DNA of 64,000 bases from Rothia nasimurium (GTDB lineage: Bacteria > Actinomycetota > Actinomycetes > Actinomycetales > Micrococcaceae): positions 1-64,000 of the forward strand of contig NZ_CAKMSR010000004.1 of NCBI RefSeq assembly GCF_928381705.1. Reading direction: 5' to 3'. The translations under genes were made by a program, and so were the position numbers. Below the pieces are notes generated by a model. It did no database searches. It was not told where the DNA came from and was given only the letters and a program-made list of their open reading frames with translations. Below are positions 1 to 9,144 of the stretch, piece by piece. The first letter of the stretch is position 1. Each line of letters begins with the position of its first letter.

Positions 1-158
1 CCCCCGGTTGAGGGAGCGGGCCACGGCCCTACTGATAACCACAGGGATAAGAGCGAGATGACCAAAGCACATCGTTAAAACAGCAAACCCAGCTAGAGCC
101 CAGTAACTAAAGCTAAAATTGCTAGGAACCAAACAGCACCCAGCAGAAAACCGCCACC

Positions 159-1457
159 ATGGAACTCGACGCCCAGCCCCACTACCCGGTCGCCGGTGAA
201 GTCATCACCGACAGCGCCACTTTCAGCCTGATACCCGACGGCCTCAAACCCAAAGACGCCACCGTCCTCTTCGTCCACGCCCACCCCGACGACGAAGCCT
301 CATCCACCGGCGCCACCATCGGCGCCCTCACCGCCGCCGGCGTCACCGTCCACCTGCTCACCATGACCCGCGGCGAAATGGGCGAAGTGATTGACCCCGC
401 CCTGCGCCACCTCGAAGCAACCCACCCCGCGAACACCGACCGGGGCCATGCCCTGGGCGAGTACCGCACCGGGGAACTCAAGGCCTCCCTCAAAGCCCTC
501 GGCATCCGCCACCACCTCTACCTGGGCGAAGGGGCAAGTTACCTGCCCGGCGAGCGCACCAGCTACCGCGATTCCGGTATGACCTGGGGGTCGGACGGGC
601 GCGCCATCGCCAACCCCGCCGCAGCCGACGATTGCCTCACCCGCCTGCCCCTCAAGTCCCAGGCAGACGCCATCGCCAGCGCTATCCGCGAGATCCGGCC
701 GGACGTCGTCGTCACCTACGACGCGGACGGCGGCTACGGGCACCCCGACCACAAACGCACCTACGAAGCTACCTTGGCAGCCGTCCGTTCCCTGGACGGA
801 ACCCCCTCGGCTCCCATCGCTCTATGGGGCATCGAGGGCGACCCCAACCCGCACGATACCCGCCAGCAAGCCGTCATCATGGGCAGCATCGACCACAAGC
901 GTGAGGCCATGCGGGCCCACGCCACCCAAATCGTCATCACCAGCGATACCACCTTCGAATACTCAAACGGGGTCTCCCAGCCCATCAACCCCACCGAAAC
1001 CTACCGCCTACTCTGGGGTACTGCCCAAGCAGGAACCCCAGCGGACGCTGCCCCCGAAGAGAGCGTCGAAGCTCCCGGCCCTATCAACTCGGCCATTACC
1101 GCCGTCGCCCTCGGCCTAATCGCAGGTTTTGCCGGAACCATGTACCACGCCCACATCTGGTACCCCACCAGCACCCTCTGGGTGCCCTGGGGCGCTGCCC
1201 TCGGCCTGCTCACGGTCTACTTCGCTGCGACCTGGGCAGCAATCCACACCGAAAAGAACTGGGCCGCGGCCGTCGTTGGGGCCACCGCCTTCGTGCTCAT
1301 CGGCATCTTCGCCTTCACCAAAGGCACCTCAATGCTGGTCTACATCAACCCCATCAACCCCGTGGGGACCGCCGGAACCATCTGGGCACTAGGCTCCCTG
1401 GCCGCAGCAACCTTCGGCATGGTGAGCGCTACCAGGTATCGCCGCAACAAAACTTAA
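159..1457 (+). CDS. mshB: PIG-L/LmbE deacetylase (MshB-like) fused to a membrane domain
   Basis: Probable N-acetyl-glucosaminyl-inositol deacetylase of mycothiol synthesis. The N-terminal ~290 residues are a LmbE/PIG-L domain with the zinc motif AHPDDE (residues 41-46) and a later GHPDH segment typical of the family. From about residue 308 to 425 there are about four hydrophobic segments, ending in a basic tail (RYRRNKT). In Mycobacterium mshB (Rv1170) is followed by a separate small membrane-protein gene (Rv1171) and then fdxC and dapC. Here fdxA and dapC also follow, so the membrane part may be that neighbour fused on (inference). No Shine-Dalgarno is obvious; the ATG at 159 fits the domain start. 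Substrate is inferred from family and synteny; another PIG-L amidase role is possible. Confidence 0.8.
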   Translation: MELDAQPHYPVAGEVITDSATFSLIPDGLKPKDATVLFVHAHPDDEASSTGATIGALTAAGVTVHLLTMTRGEMGEVIDPALRHLEATHPANTDRGHALGEYRTGELKASLKALGIRHHLYLGEGASYLPGERTSYRDSGMTWGSDGRAIANPAAADDCLTRLPLKSQADAIASAIREIRPDVVVTYDADGGYGHPDHKRTYEATLAAVRSLDGTPSAPIALWGIEGDPNPHDTRQQAVIMGSIDHKREAMRAHATQIVITSDTTFEYSNGVSQPINPTETYRLLWGTAQAGTPADAAPEESVEAPGPINSAITAVALGLIAGFAGTMYHAHIWYPTSTLWVPWGAALGLLTVYFAATWAAIHTEKNWAAAVVGATAFVLIGIFAFTKGTSMLVYINPINPVGTAGTIWALGSLAAATFGMVSATRYRRNKT

Positions 1458-1579
1458 CCCGGCTCAACAAGCTATCTCATCCATCACAAAAATCTGCCCC
1501 CCACACCGGTGACCAGATACACTAGAGCACAGTTAACCAACACACCACGCACCGGTGCGTCACCACCAGAAAGGCACCC

Positions 1580-1903
1580 ATGACCTACATCATCGCCCAG
1601 CCCTGCGTCGACGTAAAAGATCGCGCCTGCGTCGAAGAATGCCCTGTCGACTGCATCTACGAAGGCGAACGCTCCCTCTACATTCACCCCGACGAATGCG
1701 TCGACTGCGGTGCCTGCGAGCCCGTCTGCCCCGTAGAAGCTATCTACTACGAAGACGACGTACCCGAAGAATGGGAAGATTATACCGCCGCTAACGCCGA
1801 CTTCTTCGACGATCTTGGCTCACCCGGTGGCGCAGCCCGCCTGGGCGTCATCGCTAAGGACGCCCCCATGATTGCGGCCCTGCCCCCGCAGAACCAGGAC
1901 TAA
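1580..1903 (+). CDS. fdxA: Seven-iron ferredoxin FdxA
   Basis: A 107-residue bacterial ferredoxin carrying one 3Fe-4S and one 4Fe-4S cluster, a cytosolic electron carrier. The cysteine pattern matches the Azotobacter FdI type: C9, C17 and C50 for the 3Fe cluster and C21, C40, C43 and C46 for the 4Fe cluster, with an additional C25. The acidic C-terminal half is typical of actinobacterial FdxA. An AAAGG Shine-Dalgarno lies just upstream of the ATG, and a TACACT box near 1519 is a possible -10. It sits between mshB and dapC, the same order as in Mycobacterium (fdxC-dapC). A strong terminator follows, so it is probably transcribed alone. Confidence 0.95.
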   Translation: MTYIIAQPCVDVKDRACVEECPVDCIYEGERSLYIHPDECVDCGACEPVCPVEAIYYEDDVPEEWEDYTAANADFFDDLGSPGGAARLGVIAKDAPMIAALPPQNQD

Positions 1904-1920
1904 GATTCTAAACGCGGTTC

Positions 1921-1957
1921 AAGGAGCGAGTATCTCGTGAGATACTCGCTCCTTTAG
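1921..1957 (+). terminator. Rho-independent terminator after fdxA
   Basis: Arms 1921-1936 and 1939-1954 are perfect 16-bp complements (AAGGAGCGAGTATCTC and its reverse complement), followed by a T-containing tail (TTTAGTTTT). It separates fdxA from dapC. Confidence 0.85.
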
Positions 1958-2012
1958 TTTTAAGCGAAGGCTTACACTAGAAAACAAACATATTTACAAG
2001 AGAAAGCAGACC

Positions 2013-3143
2013 ATGCGCGAATTTGGCCTCGACCTGCCCGACTACCCCTGGGACACTATGGCCCCCTACCGGGCTACCGCTGAAGCCCACCCCGAGGGAC
2101 TCATTAACCTTTCTATTGGAACCCCGGTTGACCCTACCCCCTCAGTTATCCGTGATGCCCTGGCCGGTGCCACCGACGCCCACGGCTACCCCACGACCCA
2201 CGGTACCCTTACCCTGCGTCAGGCTATCGTTGACTGGTTCGACCGCCGCCGCGGCGTGCCCGGCCTAACCACCGACCAGGTCATGCCCACTATCGGTTCA
2301 AAGGAGCTTGTTGCCTGGCTGCCCTTCCTGCTGGGTCTGGGGGAGGGGGATGTGGTCGTCCGCCCCACCGTTGCCTACCCTACTTATGACATCGGTGCCC
2401 AGCTCGCCGGTGCAACCCCCGTGGCCGCTGACTCCCTGGACGAGCTCGATGAGGCGACCCGTGCCCGCGTCCGCCTGGTATGGATCAACTCGCCGGCCAA
2501 CCCCACCGGCATCGTGCGCGATGTGGATGAGCTGAAAAAGATAGTGGAGGACGCCCGCGCCCTGGGTGCCGTGGTTGCCTCCGACGAGTGCTACGCAGAA
2601 CTGGGTTGGGGAGAATGGGACGCTACCCGCGGCGGGAAGCCGGTGCCCTCCGTCCTGGACCCCCGCGTCTGTGGCGAGAACCAGGACCTGGTGCTGGCAG
2701 CCTACTCTCTTTCTAAGCAGTCCAACTTCGCTGGCTACCGCGGCGCTTTTATCGCGGGAGACGCCGCGATTATGGCCAACCTGGTCAACTCCCGTAAGCA
2801 CGCAGGTATGATTGTGCCCGCTCCCGTGCAGGTTGCCATGACCGCAGCGCTCTCAGATGACGCGCACGTTGAGGCCCAGAAAGACCTCTACCGGGCTCGC
2901 CGTGAGACCCTACTGCCCGCCCTGGAACGCTTTGGCCTGACCGTCGAGCACTCCGAGGCAGGGCTCTACCTGTGGGCTACAGCAGGTGAAGATACCTGGG
3001 CTACCGTCCAGCGCTTTGCAGACAAGGGTATCGTGATTGGCCCCGGCATTTTCTACGGAACCGCAGGTGAGGGCTATGTGCGCATTGCCCTGACCGGCTC
3101 AGACGACGACATTTCCCGTGCCGCTGCCCGACTGTCAGAGTAA
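2013..3143 (+). CDS. dapC: Succinyldiaminopimelate aminotransferase DapC
   Basis: A fold-type I PLP aminotransferase of 376 residues that forms N-succinyl-LL-diaminopimelate from the keto intermediate in the succinylase branch of lysine and peptidoglycan-precursor synthesis. Visible features are the substrate-loop NLSIGTPVDPTP near residue 32, the NSPANPTG motif, and the PLP lysine (K235) in SLSKQSNFAGYR. The ATG at 2013 is preceded by GAGAAAG and a TACACT -10-like box at 1973-1978. dapD and dapE lie 5-6 kb downstream, supporting the DapC assignment over other class I aminotransferases. Confidence 0.9.
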   Translation: MREFGLDLPDYPWDTMAPYRATAEAHPEGLINLSIGTPVDPTPSVIRDALAGATDAHGYPTTHGTLTLRQAIVDWFDRRRGVPGLTTDQVMPTIGSKELVAWLPFLLGLGEGDVVVRPTVAYPTYDIGAQLAGATPVAADSLDELDEATRARVRLVWINSPANPTGIVRDVDELKKIVEDARALGAVVASDECYAELGWGEWDATRGGKPVPSVLDPRVCGENQDLVLAAYSLSKQSNFAGYRGAFIAGDAAIMANLVNSRKHAGMIVPAPVQVAMTAALSDDAHVEAQKDLYRARRETLLPALERFGLTVEHSEAGLYLWATAGEDTWATVQRFADKGIVIGPGIFYGTAGEGYVRIALTGSDDDISRAAARLSE

Positions 3144-3258
3144 AGCAAAACTGTTAATGTCAAATAAGCTCAGCTAAAGAACGTAATGTAGCTTCTGAAC
3201 TCACACCAATGTGACCCTGCGCATCATTCTGCTGTAATGTAGACCATAGATGACGTGC

Positions 3259-3342
3259 GTACGTGCACGGTGCGGCCTTCCACCACCCCGCGAAAGCCGC
3301 ACCGTCCTTTTTTAGAATCCCACTTCATCACACAGCACGTAC
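3259..3342 (+). promoter_or_regulatory. gltA leader: terminator hairpin with flanking inverted repeat
   Basis: A GC-rich hairpin (ACGGTGCGGC at 3267-3276 with GCCGCACCGT at 3296-3305) is followed by six T residues (3308-3313), only 56 bases before gltA. It may simply end dapC transcription. However, GTACGTGC (3259-3266) and GCACGTAC (3335-3342) flank it as an 8-bp inverted repeat that could form an alternative fold, and a nine-base repeat GTAATGTAG occurs upstream at 3183 and 3234. This leaves room for an attenuator in the gltA leader. Which it is cannot be decided from sequence. Confidence 0.6.
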
Positions 3343-3369
3343 GTTGCCTCGTATGACAGGAGGAACACA

Positions 3370-4650
3370 ATGACTGAGAACAAAGCGCTGCTGAGCTATG
3401 ACGGCAAAGAACTGCCCCTGCCCGCAGTAGAAGCAACCGAAGGTAACGGTGCCTTCGAAGTTGCAGGCATGCTCAAAGAAACCGGCAAGGTAGCCTACGA
3501 CCCGGGCTTCATGAACACCGCAAACGCAAAGTCAGCTATCACCTACATCGACGGTGACGCCGGCATCCTGCGCTACCGCGGCTACCCCATCGAAGAACTG
3601 GCAGAAAAATCCAGCTTCATCGAAACCGCCTACCTGCTTATCTACGGGGAACTGCCCACCCCCGCCCAGCTCGAAGACTTTGACCAGATGATTCGCCGCC
3701 ACACCATGGTGCACGAAGACTTCAAATTCTTCTTCCGCGGTTTCCCCCGCGACGCCCACCCCATGGCCGTCCTCGCATCCAGCGTCTCAGCCATGTCAAC
3801 CTTCTACTCTGACTCCCTCGACCCCTTCGACCCCCGTCAGGTAGAAATCTCAACCTACCGCCTGCTCTCCAAGGTGCCCACCCTGGCAGCCTATGCCTAT
3901 AAGAAGTCCAAGGGCGAGCCCTCAATCTACCCCAAGAACCAGCTCAACTACACCGAGAACTTCCTGCGTATGTGCTTCGGCTTCCCCACCGAGGAGTACG
4001 AGGTTAACCCCCTGCACGCTAAGGCTCTCGATCTGCTGCTGCTTCTTCACGCAGACCATGAGCAGAACTGCTCCACCTCCACCGTGCGCCTGGTCGGCTC
4101 ATCAAACGCCAACATGTTCGCCTCCGTCTCAGCCGGCATTAACGCCCTCTACGGCCCCCTGCACGGCGGCGCCAACGAGGCTGTGCTGAAGATGCTCAAC
4201 CAGATCAAGGATCAGGGCATCAGCCCCGAAGACTTCATGGAGAAGGTCAAGAACAAGGAAGACGGCGTGCGCCTCATGGGCTTTGGCCACCGCGTCTACA
4301 AGAATTACGACCCGCGCGCCCGAATCGTCAAGAAGACCGCCGACGAAATTCTCGAAAGCATCGGCGGTAACAACGAACTGCTCGATATCGCCAAGCGTCT
4401 CGAAGAGAAGGCCCTCAACGACGACTACTTCATCGAACGTAAGCTCTACCCCAACGTAGACTTCTACACCGGTCTCATCTACAAGGCCATGGGCTTCCCC
4501 GAGCACATGTTCACCGTCCTCTTCGCACTGGGCCGCCTCCCCGGCTGGATCGCCCAGTGGACCGAAGGCATCCAGGACCCCGACCGCAAGATCGGTCGCC
4601 CCCGCCAGGTCTACATCGGCGAAGCTGAACGCCACTACCCCGAACGATAA
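3370..4650 (+). CDS. gltA: Citrate synthase
   Basis: A type II citrate synthase of 426 residues that condenses oxaloacetate and acetyl-CoA at the entry of the TCA cycle. Catalytic segments are all present: [10 protein letters not shown] (first His), the [13 protein letters not shown] segment (second His) and the aspartate in [10 protein letters not shown]. The N-terminal beta-strand region ([11 protein letters not shown]) is typical of the hexameric, NADH-regulated type II enzymes. A strong AGGAGG Shine-Dalgarno (around 3358) fixes the ATG at 3370. The coding region stands alone, bounded by a terminator-like leader hairpin and a downstream bidirectional terminator. Confidence 0.97.
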   Translation: MTENKALLSYDGKELPLPAVEATEGNGAFEVAGMLKETGKVAYDPGFMNTANAKSAITYIDGDAGILRYRGYPIEELAEKSSFIETAYLLIYGELPTPAQLEDFDQMIRRHTMVHEDFKFFFRGFPRDAHPMAVLASSVSAMSTFYSDSLDPFDPRQVEISTYRLLSKVPTLAAYAYKKSKGEPSIYPKNQLNYTENFLRMCFGFPTEEYEVNPLHAKALDLLLLLHADHEQNCSTSTVRLVGSSNANMFASVSAGINALYGPLHGGANEAVLKMLNQIKDQGISPEDFMEKVKNKEDGVRLMGFGHRVYKNYDPRARIVKKTADEILESIGGNNELLDIAKRLEEKALNDDYFIERKLYPNVDFYTGLIYKAMGFPEHMFTVLFALGRLPGWIAQWTEGIQDPDRKIGRPRQVYIGEAERHYPER

Positions 4651-4671
4651 GCTGCCAGGCAGAGCATCACT

Positions 4672-4717
4672 AAGCCCCGGCGTCCTTACCTCTGTGGAGA
4701 TAAGGACGCCGGGGCTT
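4672..4717. terminator. Bidirectional terminator between gltA and galE
   Basis: Perfect 17-bp arms at 4672-4688 and 4701-4717 separated by 12 bases, lying between convergent gltA and galE. The stem contains GGCGTCCTTA/TAAGGACGCC. Confidence 0.85.
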
Positions 4718-4735
4718 GGCTTTAGGGGCTACCCG

Positions 4736-5749
4736 TTACGCTTCGTAGCCATTCGGGTTATTCTTCTGCCAGTTCCAGTGGTCGCGCACCATGGTGTCGA
4801 TGTCGCGGGTAGCAGACCAGCCCAGATCTGCCAGGGCAGCAGCGGGGTCGGCGTAGGAAACAGCCACATCGCCGGGGCGGCGGTCCACAATCTTGTAGGG
4901 TAGCTCTTTACCAGCAGCCTTCTCGAAAGCGTGCAGAACCTCAAGCACCGAGTAGCCGTTACCGGTACCCAGGTTCCAGGTGTGCAGGCCGCCGTGGGTG
5001 GTGATGTAATCCAGGGCCTTGAGGTGGCCGTCCGCCAGGTCAACGACGTGAATGTAGTCGCGCACGCCGGTGCCGTCGACAGTGGGGTAGTCGTTGCCGA
5101 AAACGTTGAGATATTCGCGGCGCCCCACAGCGACCTGGGCGATGAAGGGTACCAGGTTGTTGGGGATGCCGGCCGGGTCTTCACCGATGCGGCCGGACTC
5201 GTGGGCACCTACCGGGTTGAAGTAGCGCAGCAGGGCGATGTTCCACTTAGAATCTGAGGCTGCCAGGTCAATGAGCATATCCTCGATGTGTTCCTTGGTG
5301 CGGCCGTAGCAGGACTGGGCGTCCATGTTTAGCTTTTCGGTCAGCGGCATAGACTCGGGTTCGCCGTAGACGGTTGCAGACGATGAGAAGACGATGGAGT
5401 GGCAGCCTGCGTCTTCCATGGCGTAGAGCAGGTTGAGGGTGCCGGTGACGTTGGTCTGGTAGTACAAGAGGGGCTTCTCTGCGGATTCGCCTACAGCCTT
5501 GAGGCCGGCGAAGTGGATGACGGCATCGGGCTTGACCAGGTTGAAGAGCTGCTTCATCTCGGGCAAATCCAGTAGGTCAACCTTGCGGAACTCCACAGTC
5601 TTGCCGGTGAGTTCTTCAACGCGGGCCAGGGACTCCATGGATGAGTTTGAGAGGTTGTCCATAACGGTTACCTCGTGGCCTGCCTTGAGTAGTTCGAGTA
5701 CGGTGTGGGAGCCGATGTAGCCGGCGCCGCCGGTAACGAGAATCTTCAC
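4736..5749 (-). CDS. galE: UDP-glucose 4-epimerase GalE
   Basis: An extended short-chain dehydrogenase of 337 residues interconverting UDP-glucose and UDP-galactose (Leloir pathway and surface-polysaccharide precursors). The NAD-binding GGAGYIGSH is at residues 7-15, the FSSSATVYG serine motif follows mid-protein, and the catalytic YxxxK is in CYGRTKEH. The start is a GTG read as Met at 5749, with AGGGGAAA a few bases upstream as Shine-Dalgarno. It is monocistronic in this view: a terminator for the nucleotidase gene lies upstream and the gltA/galE terminator downstream. Confidence 0.95.
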   Translation of the reverse strand: MKILVTGGAGYIGSHTVLELLKAGHEVTVMDNLSNSSMESLARVEELTGKTVEFRKVDLLDLPEMKQLFNLVKPDAVIHFAGLKAVGESAEKPLLYYQTNVTGTLNLLYAMEDAGCHSIVFSSSATVYGEPESMPLTEKLNMDAQSCYGRTKEHIEDMLIDLAASDSKWNIALLRYFNPVGAHESGRIGEDPAGIPNNLVPFIAQVAVGRREYLNVFGNDYPTVDGTGVRDYIHVVDLADGHLKALDYITTHGGLHTWNLGTGNGYSVLEVLHAFEKAAGKELPYKIVDRRPGDVAVSYADPAAALADLGWSATRDIDTMVRDHWNWQKNNPNGYEA

Positions 5750-5794
5750 GTTTTCCCCTAGTAGACGATTGGTGTTTTTTCTAGCTTACCTGCA

Positions 5795-5834
5795 CTCAGC
5801 CCCGCCAGCCGGTATAAGCGGTGGCGGGGCTGAG
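5795..5834 (-). terminator. Terminator between the nucleotidase gene and galE
   Basis: Arms CTCAGCCCCGCCA (5795-5807) and TGGCGGGGCTGAG (5822-5834) form a 13-bp perfect stem with a 14-base loop, downstream of the minus-strand nucleotidase gene and upstream of galE. Confidence 0.75.
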
Positions 5835-5867
5835 CACATCTAGGGTAAAAGGCGCGGACGCTTACTC

Positions 5868-7979
5868 CTAGCTGTTCTTGCGGCGGGCAGCGAAGAAAGC
5901 GGTAGCGCCTAGACCTAGCAGGAGGGCAGCACCTGCGAGGAGGTGCAGGGCAGTAGCGCCGGTGTGGGCTAGTGCGCCGCTCTTTCCAGTTTCATGGGCC
6001 CCTGCCACAGCGCTCTGGCTGGTGTTAGCGGAGGCCGATGAAGCCGGGCTATCGCTGGGAGCCGGGGCGGGGGCGTCCGCGCTGGGGCTTGCAGTCGGCT
6101 CTTCGGTGGGGGCTACCGTGGGCTCAACCGAAGGAGCAGCGGTAGGGCTGTCGCTGGGAGCCGGGGCCGGGGTCTCTTCGGGTGCCTGCTCGGTAGGTAG
6201 GGAGCTGGTGCCAACCGTCCAGTTCTTGACGAAGAAGGTGGTCGGGTCGATGGTCTTGTTGGTGATAGCCCAGTCGATCATGAGGTCGCGCACGGCCTTC
6301 TGCTCCTCGTAGACGATAGGAGCTGCGGTGACGTGCGGGTAGCCTGAGCCGCCTGACCAGCGGTAGTTGTTCAGAGCCAGGATGACCTTCTGATCATCGG
6401 CGAGGGGAGTGCCATCTGGCAGGGCTAGACCCTCGATGCGCTCGCCGACAGGCTTGGAGATGTTGATGTGGTAGTTCACACCTGAGAGCACGTCGTAGGA
6501 GTAGTCGGGGATACCGCGGGTTGCTCCCTCGTAGAGGGCGTTAGTAACGGTGGACCAGTCGGTGATCTCAGCGCCGGGCTCCTGCTGCTTGTAGTAGCGG
6601 GCTGACCATTCAAGGTAGTCCTTGAGTTGGGCGCCGGTGAGCTCAACAGCGTAGAGGGTGTTGTCGTAGATGTAGAGGCTTGCCATATCGGCGATGGTGA
6701 CATCGCCCTGCTTGAAGACGGCGGTGCGGGAGAAGGGGGAGGCCTCAGCAAGGACGGGCAGGCCCTCGTACTGGGTTCCGGCTAGGGCCCGGGCGACTTC
6801 TTCGGTCTGTACCATGTTGATGAAGTCCAGAACAGCGGTGTCTTCCCAGGCGCTGGTGGCGGCGGGCATTTCAGCGGTTGCCTGAGCAACGACGGTCTGC
6901 ACCCACTCGGTTGTCTTTGAGTGGTAGGGCTCGATAGCGGTGAGGACGGACGCGTCGGCAGCGTAGTCACCGGCGTTGAGGGCAACGGCGGTGGGCTTTT
7001 CGGCTTCAGTCCACTTGACCTCGATGTCACCGTCTGCTTCCTTGACCAGGGGTAGGGTGACTTCGGAGAGGAAACGGGCCCAGTAGCCGGGCTGGGTGTA
7101 GAGCACCGGCTCACCGTTCTTGTTGGTGAAGTATTCCTGAACCTTGTTGGTGACGTGGGAGTGACCGCCCACGACCACATCAACGTCGGTGGACTGTTCG
7201 GCAACAGACTTAGCGACGTTTTCGGTCAGGTCGGCGGGGTCGTAGGTGTAGCCCTCGGCGTCCAGGCCGGTGTGGGCGAGGACGACAACCACGTCGGCCC
7301 CTGCCGCCTTGACCTTGGGTGCCCATTCGGCGACGGTAGCGGCGGCGTCCTTAAATTCCAGCTTGCCCTCAACGGTAGCCTTATCCCACACGCGAACTCC
7401 GGGGGTTACCACGCCGATCACGGCTACCTGGATCTTCTCGCCGCCCACGGTCTTTTCAATCATGGTATAGGGCTCGTAGGCGGGAGCGCCGGTTGCGGTG
7501 TCGATGACGTTAGCGCCGAGCAGGGGCATGGTCAGGTTCTGGGTGTACTGGGAGGCTGCATCGGGGCCATAGTTGAACTCGTGGTTGCCCACTACACCGG
7601 CGTCATAGCCCAGCAGGTTGAAGACCGAGGCCATGGGGTCAACACTGGTTGCGGTGCGGTTGTTCTGGTAGTAGGTCTGTAAGGGGTTGCCCTGGTTGGC
7701 GTCACCGTTATCGAGCACCAGGGTGGACTCTGTACCCTTTGCTGCCCGGGTCTGGGCGATGGCGGTTGCCAGGTGCTCCATACCCAGAGCCTTAGCACCT
7801 TCGCCGTACGGGGCGCCGGTGAAGTAGTCGTAGTTGAGGGCGCGGCCGTGGACGTCGGTTGAGGCCAGCACAGTCAAATCGCCCAGGTCGGTAGTACCGT
7901 CTGCTGCAAAAGCTGCGGGAACGAGAATGCTGGAAGAAACCAGGCCAAGACCTGCCAGCAGAGAAAGAGAACGCTTCAT
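5868..7979 (-). CDS. Wall-anchored CpdB/UshA-type nucleotidase-phosphodiesterase
   Basis: A secreted 703-residue metallophosphoesterase likely to hydrolyse extracellular 2',3'-cyclic nucleotides or 3'/5'-nucleotides for phosphate and nucleoside salvage. It has a Sec signal peptide (MKRSLSLLAGLG, cleavage near AFA). The calcineurin-like domain shows STDVHGR, DNGDANQGNP, GNHEFNYG and GGHSH. The C-terminal nucleotidase domain carries LALNNYRWSGGSGYP. GNHEFN and NNYR favour the CpdB-like subgroup over UshA. A Pro/Ser/Glu-rich stalk of about 75 residues leads to LAHTG, a transmembrane helix and RRK, the class E type sortase signal of actinobacteria. Shine-Dalgarno AGAAAG precedes the ATG. No sortase gene is in the window. 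Confidence 0.9.
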   Translation of the reverse strand: MKRSLSLLAGLGLVSSSILVPAAFAADGTTDLGDLTVLASTDVHGRALNYDYFTGAPYGEGAKALGMEHLATAIAQTRAAKGTESTLVLDNGDANQGNPLQTYYQNNRTATSVDPMASVFNLLGYDAGVVGNHEFNYGPDAASQYTQNLTMPLLGANVIDTATGAPAYEPYTMIEKTVGGEKIQVAVIGVVTPGVRVWDKATVEGKLEFKDAAATVAEWAPKVKAAGADVVVVLAHTGLDAEGYTYDPADLTENVAKSVAEQSTDVDVVVGGHSHVTNKVQEYFTNKNGEPVLYTQPGYWARFLSEVTLPLVKEADGDIEVKWTEAEKPTAVALNAGDYAADASVLTAIEPYHSKTTEWVQTVVAQATAEMPAATSAWEDTAVLDFINMVQTEEVARALAGTQYEGLPVLAEASPFSRTAVFKQGDVTIADMASLYIYDNTLYAVELTGAQLKDYLEWSARYYKQQEPGAEITDWSTVTNALYEGATRGIPDYSYDVLSGVNYHINISKPVGERIEGLALPDGTPLADDQKVILALNNYRWSGGSGYPHVTAAPIVYEEQKAVRDLMIDWAITNKTIDPTTFFVKNWTVGTSSLPTEQAPEETPAPAPSDSPTAAPSVEPTVAPTEEPTASPSADAPAPAPSDSPASSASANTSQSAVAGAHETGKSGALAHTGATALHLLAGAALLLGLGATAFFAARRKNS

Positions 7980-8021
7980 GAATAGCTTTCTGATGTGTTG
8001 TGAGTGTGTTCTCCCATTGTA

Positions 8022-8059
8022 AAGACCCGCCCTACCGGTAAGCCGGTAGGGCGGGTCTT
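8022..8059 (-). terminator. Terminator downstream of dapD
   Basis: Perfect 17-bp stem: AAGACCCGCCCTACCGG at 8022-8038 with its complement at 8043-8059, loop of four bases, T-rich on the minus strand side. Confidence 0.8.
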
Positions 8060-8128
8060 GCGTATATTAATCTTCAGTAAATATCGGCAGCGAGCATAAG
8101 CCCGTCTCGCGAAATGATTACTTACTTT

Positions 8129-9085
8129 TTAGTTAGCGTGCAGCTCTGAGTTCAGCTCCACGGTGTTGTTGGCGCGGGGCAGAACTTCGATAGCGCCGGT
8201 CACGGAGTTGCGGCGGAAGAGCAGGTTGTTGGCGCCGGAGAGTTCCAGGGCCTTGACGATCTTGGGCTCAGCGCCGGGGTTGAGGACGGTCACGCGGGAG
8301 CCAGCGGTGACGTACAGGCCAGCTTCAACCACGCAGTCATCGCCCAGGGCAATGCCGATACCGGCTTCAGCGCCGAGTAGGGAGCGCTCGCCGATGGAGA
8401 CACGCTGGGTGCCGCCACCAGACAAGGTGCCCATGGTGGAGGCGCCACCGCCGATGTCGGTGCCGTTGCCAATGACAACGCCCTGGGAGATTCGGCCCTC
8501 AACCATGGATTCACCGAGGGTACCGGCGTTGAAATTGACGAAGCCTTCGTGCATGACGGTGGTGCCTGCGGCCAGGTGGGCACCCAGGCGGACGCGGTCG
8601 GCATCACCGATACGAACACCGGCGGGCACGACGTAGTCAATCATGCGGGGGAACTTGTCGACGTGGGTGACGACCAGGGCGCCGCGGCGACGCAGCTTCA
8701 GCGAGACGGTGTTGAATTCGCTAGCCAGGACGGGGCCGAAGTTGGTCCAGGCGACGTTGGCGAGAGCACCAAAGAGACCGTCGAGGTTGATGGTGTTGGG
8801 GGCAACCAGGGTGTGGGAGAGCAGGTGCAGGCGCAGGTAGGCATCCGCTGCGTTGGCGGGGGCCTCGTCGAGGTTGATGGTGACGTTGACCAGCTCACGC
8901 ACGACGTTGCGGTCTTCGTCGGCTTCGACCAGGGCTTCGAGGTCGGCTGCTACGGAGTCGTCGGGGGTGTCGGTGAGGGCGGGGGCGGGGTACCAGACAT
9001 CGAGTACGGTGCCTTCGTTCTCGCCGGAGGCGACGACGGTGGCCAGGCCCAAGCCGGATGCTACACGGGTGTTGTTTTCAGTCAT
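8129..9085 (-). CDS. dapD: Tetrahydrodipicolinate N-succinyltransferase DapD (actinobacterial type)
   Basis: Transfers succinyl from succinyl-CoA to tetrahydrodipicolinate, the step before DapC. The 318-residue length and the N-terminal region [15 protein letters not shown] match the actinobacterial DapD rather than the shorter E. coli form. The central part shows left-handed beta-helix hexapeptide repeats ([20 protein letters not shown] region, [10 protein letters not shown]). It is divergent from dapE with 59 bases between them, as Rv1201c/Rv1202 in Mycobacterium. The start codon sits seven bases after a TAGACT box, so the transcript is probably leaderless. Confidence 0.95.
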   Translation of the reverse strand: MTENNTRVASGLGLATVVASGENEGTVLDVWYPAPALTDTPDDSVAADLEALVEADEDRNVVRELVNVTINLDEAPANAADAYLRLHLLSHTLVAPNTINLDGLFGALANVAWTNFGPVLASEFNTVSLKLRRRGALVVTHVDKFPRMIDYVVPAGVRIGDADRVRLGAHLAAGTTVMHEGFVNFNAGTLGESMVEGRISQGVVIGNGTDIGGGASTMGTLSGGGTQRVSIGERSLLGAEAGIGIALGDDCVVEAGLYVTAGSRVTVLNPGAEPKIVKALELSGANNLLFRRNSVTGAIEVLPRANNTVELNSELHAN

Positions 9086-9144
9086 GCCTACCAGTCTACG
9101 GAATCAGGCGGGTGCGGGGCGCTATCTGCTTGTATGGTGGAACT
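9086..9144. promoter_or_regulatory. Divergent dapD/dapE promoter region, both sides leaderless-like
   Basis: On the minus strand TAGACT (9098 to 9093) is followed by seven bases and the dapD ATG. On the plus strand TATGGT (9133-9138) is followed by six bases and the dapE ATG. Neither gene has a good Shine-Dalgarno, so both transcripts may begin at or near the start codon. Confidence 0.6.

Noticed and set aside
1..78. Possible 3' end of an upstream gene
   Set aside because: Two frames (ending at 61 and 78) remain open from the window edge and neither resembles a known protein, so no partial gene can be assigned.
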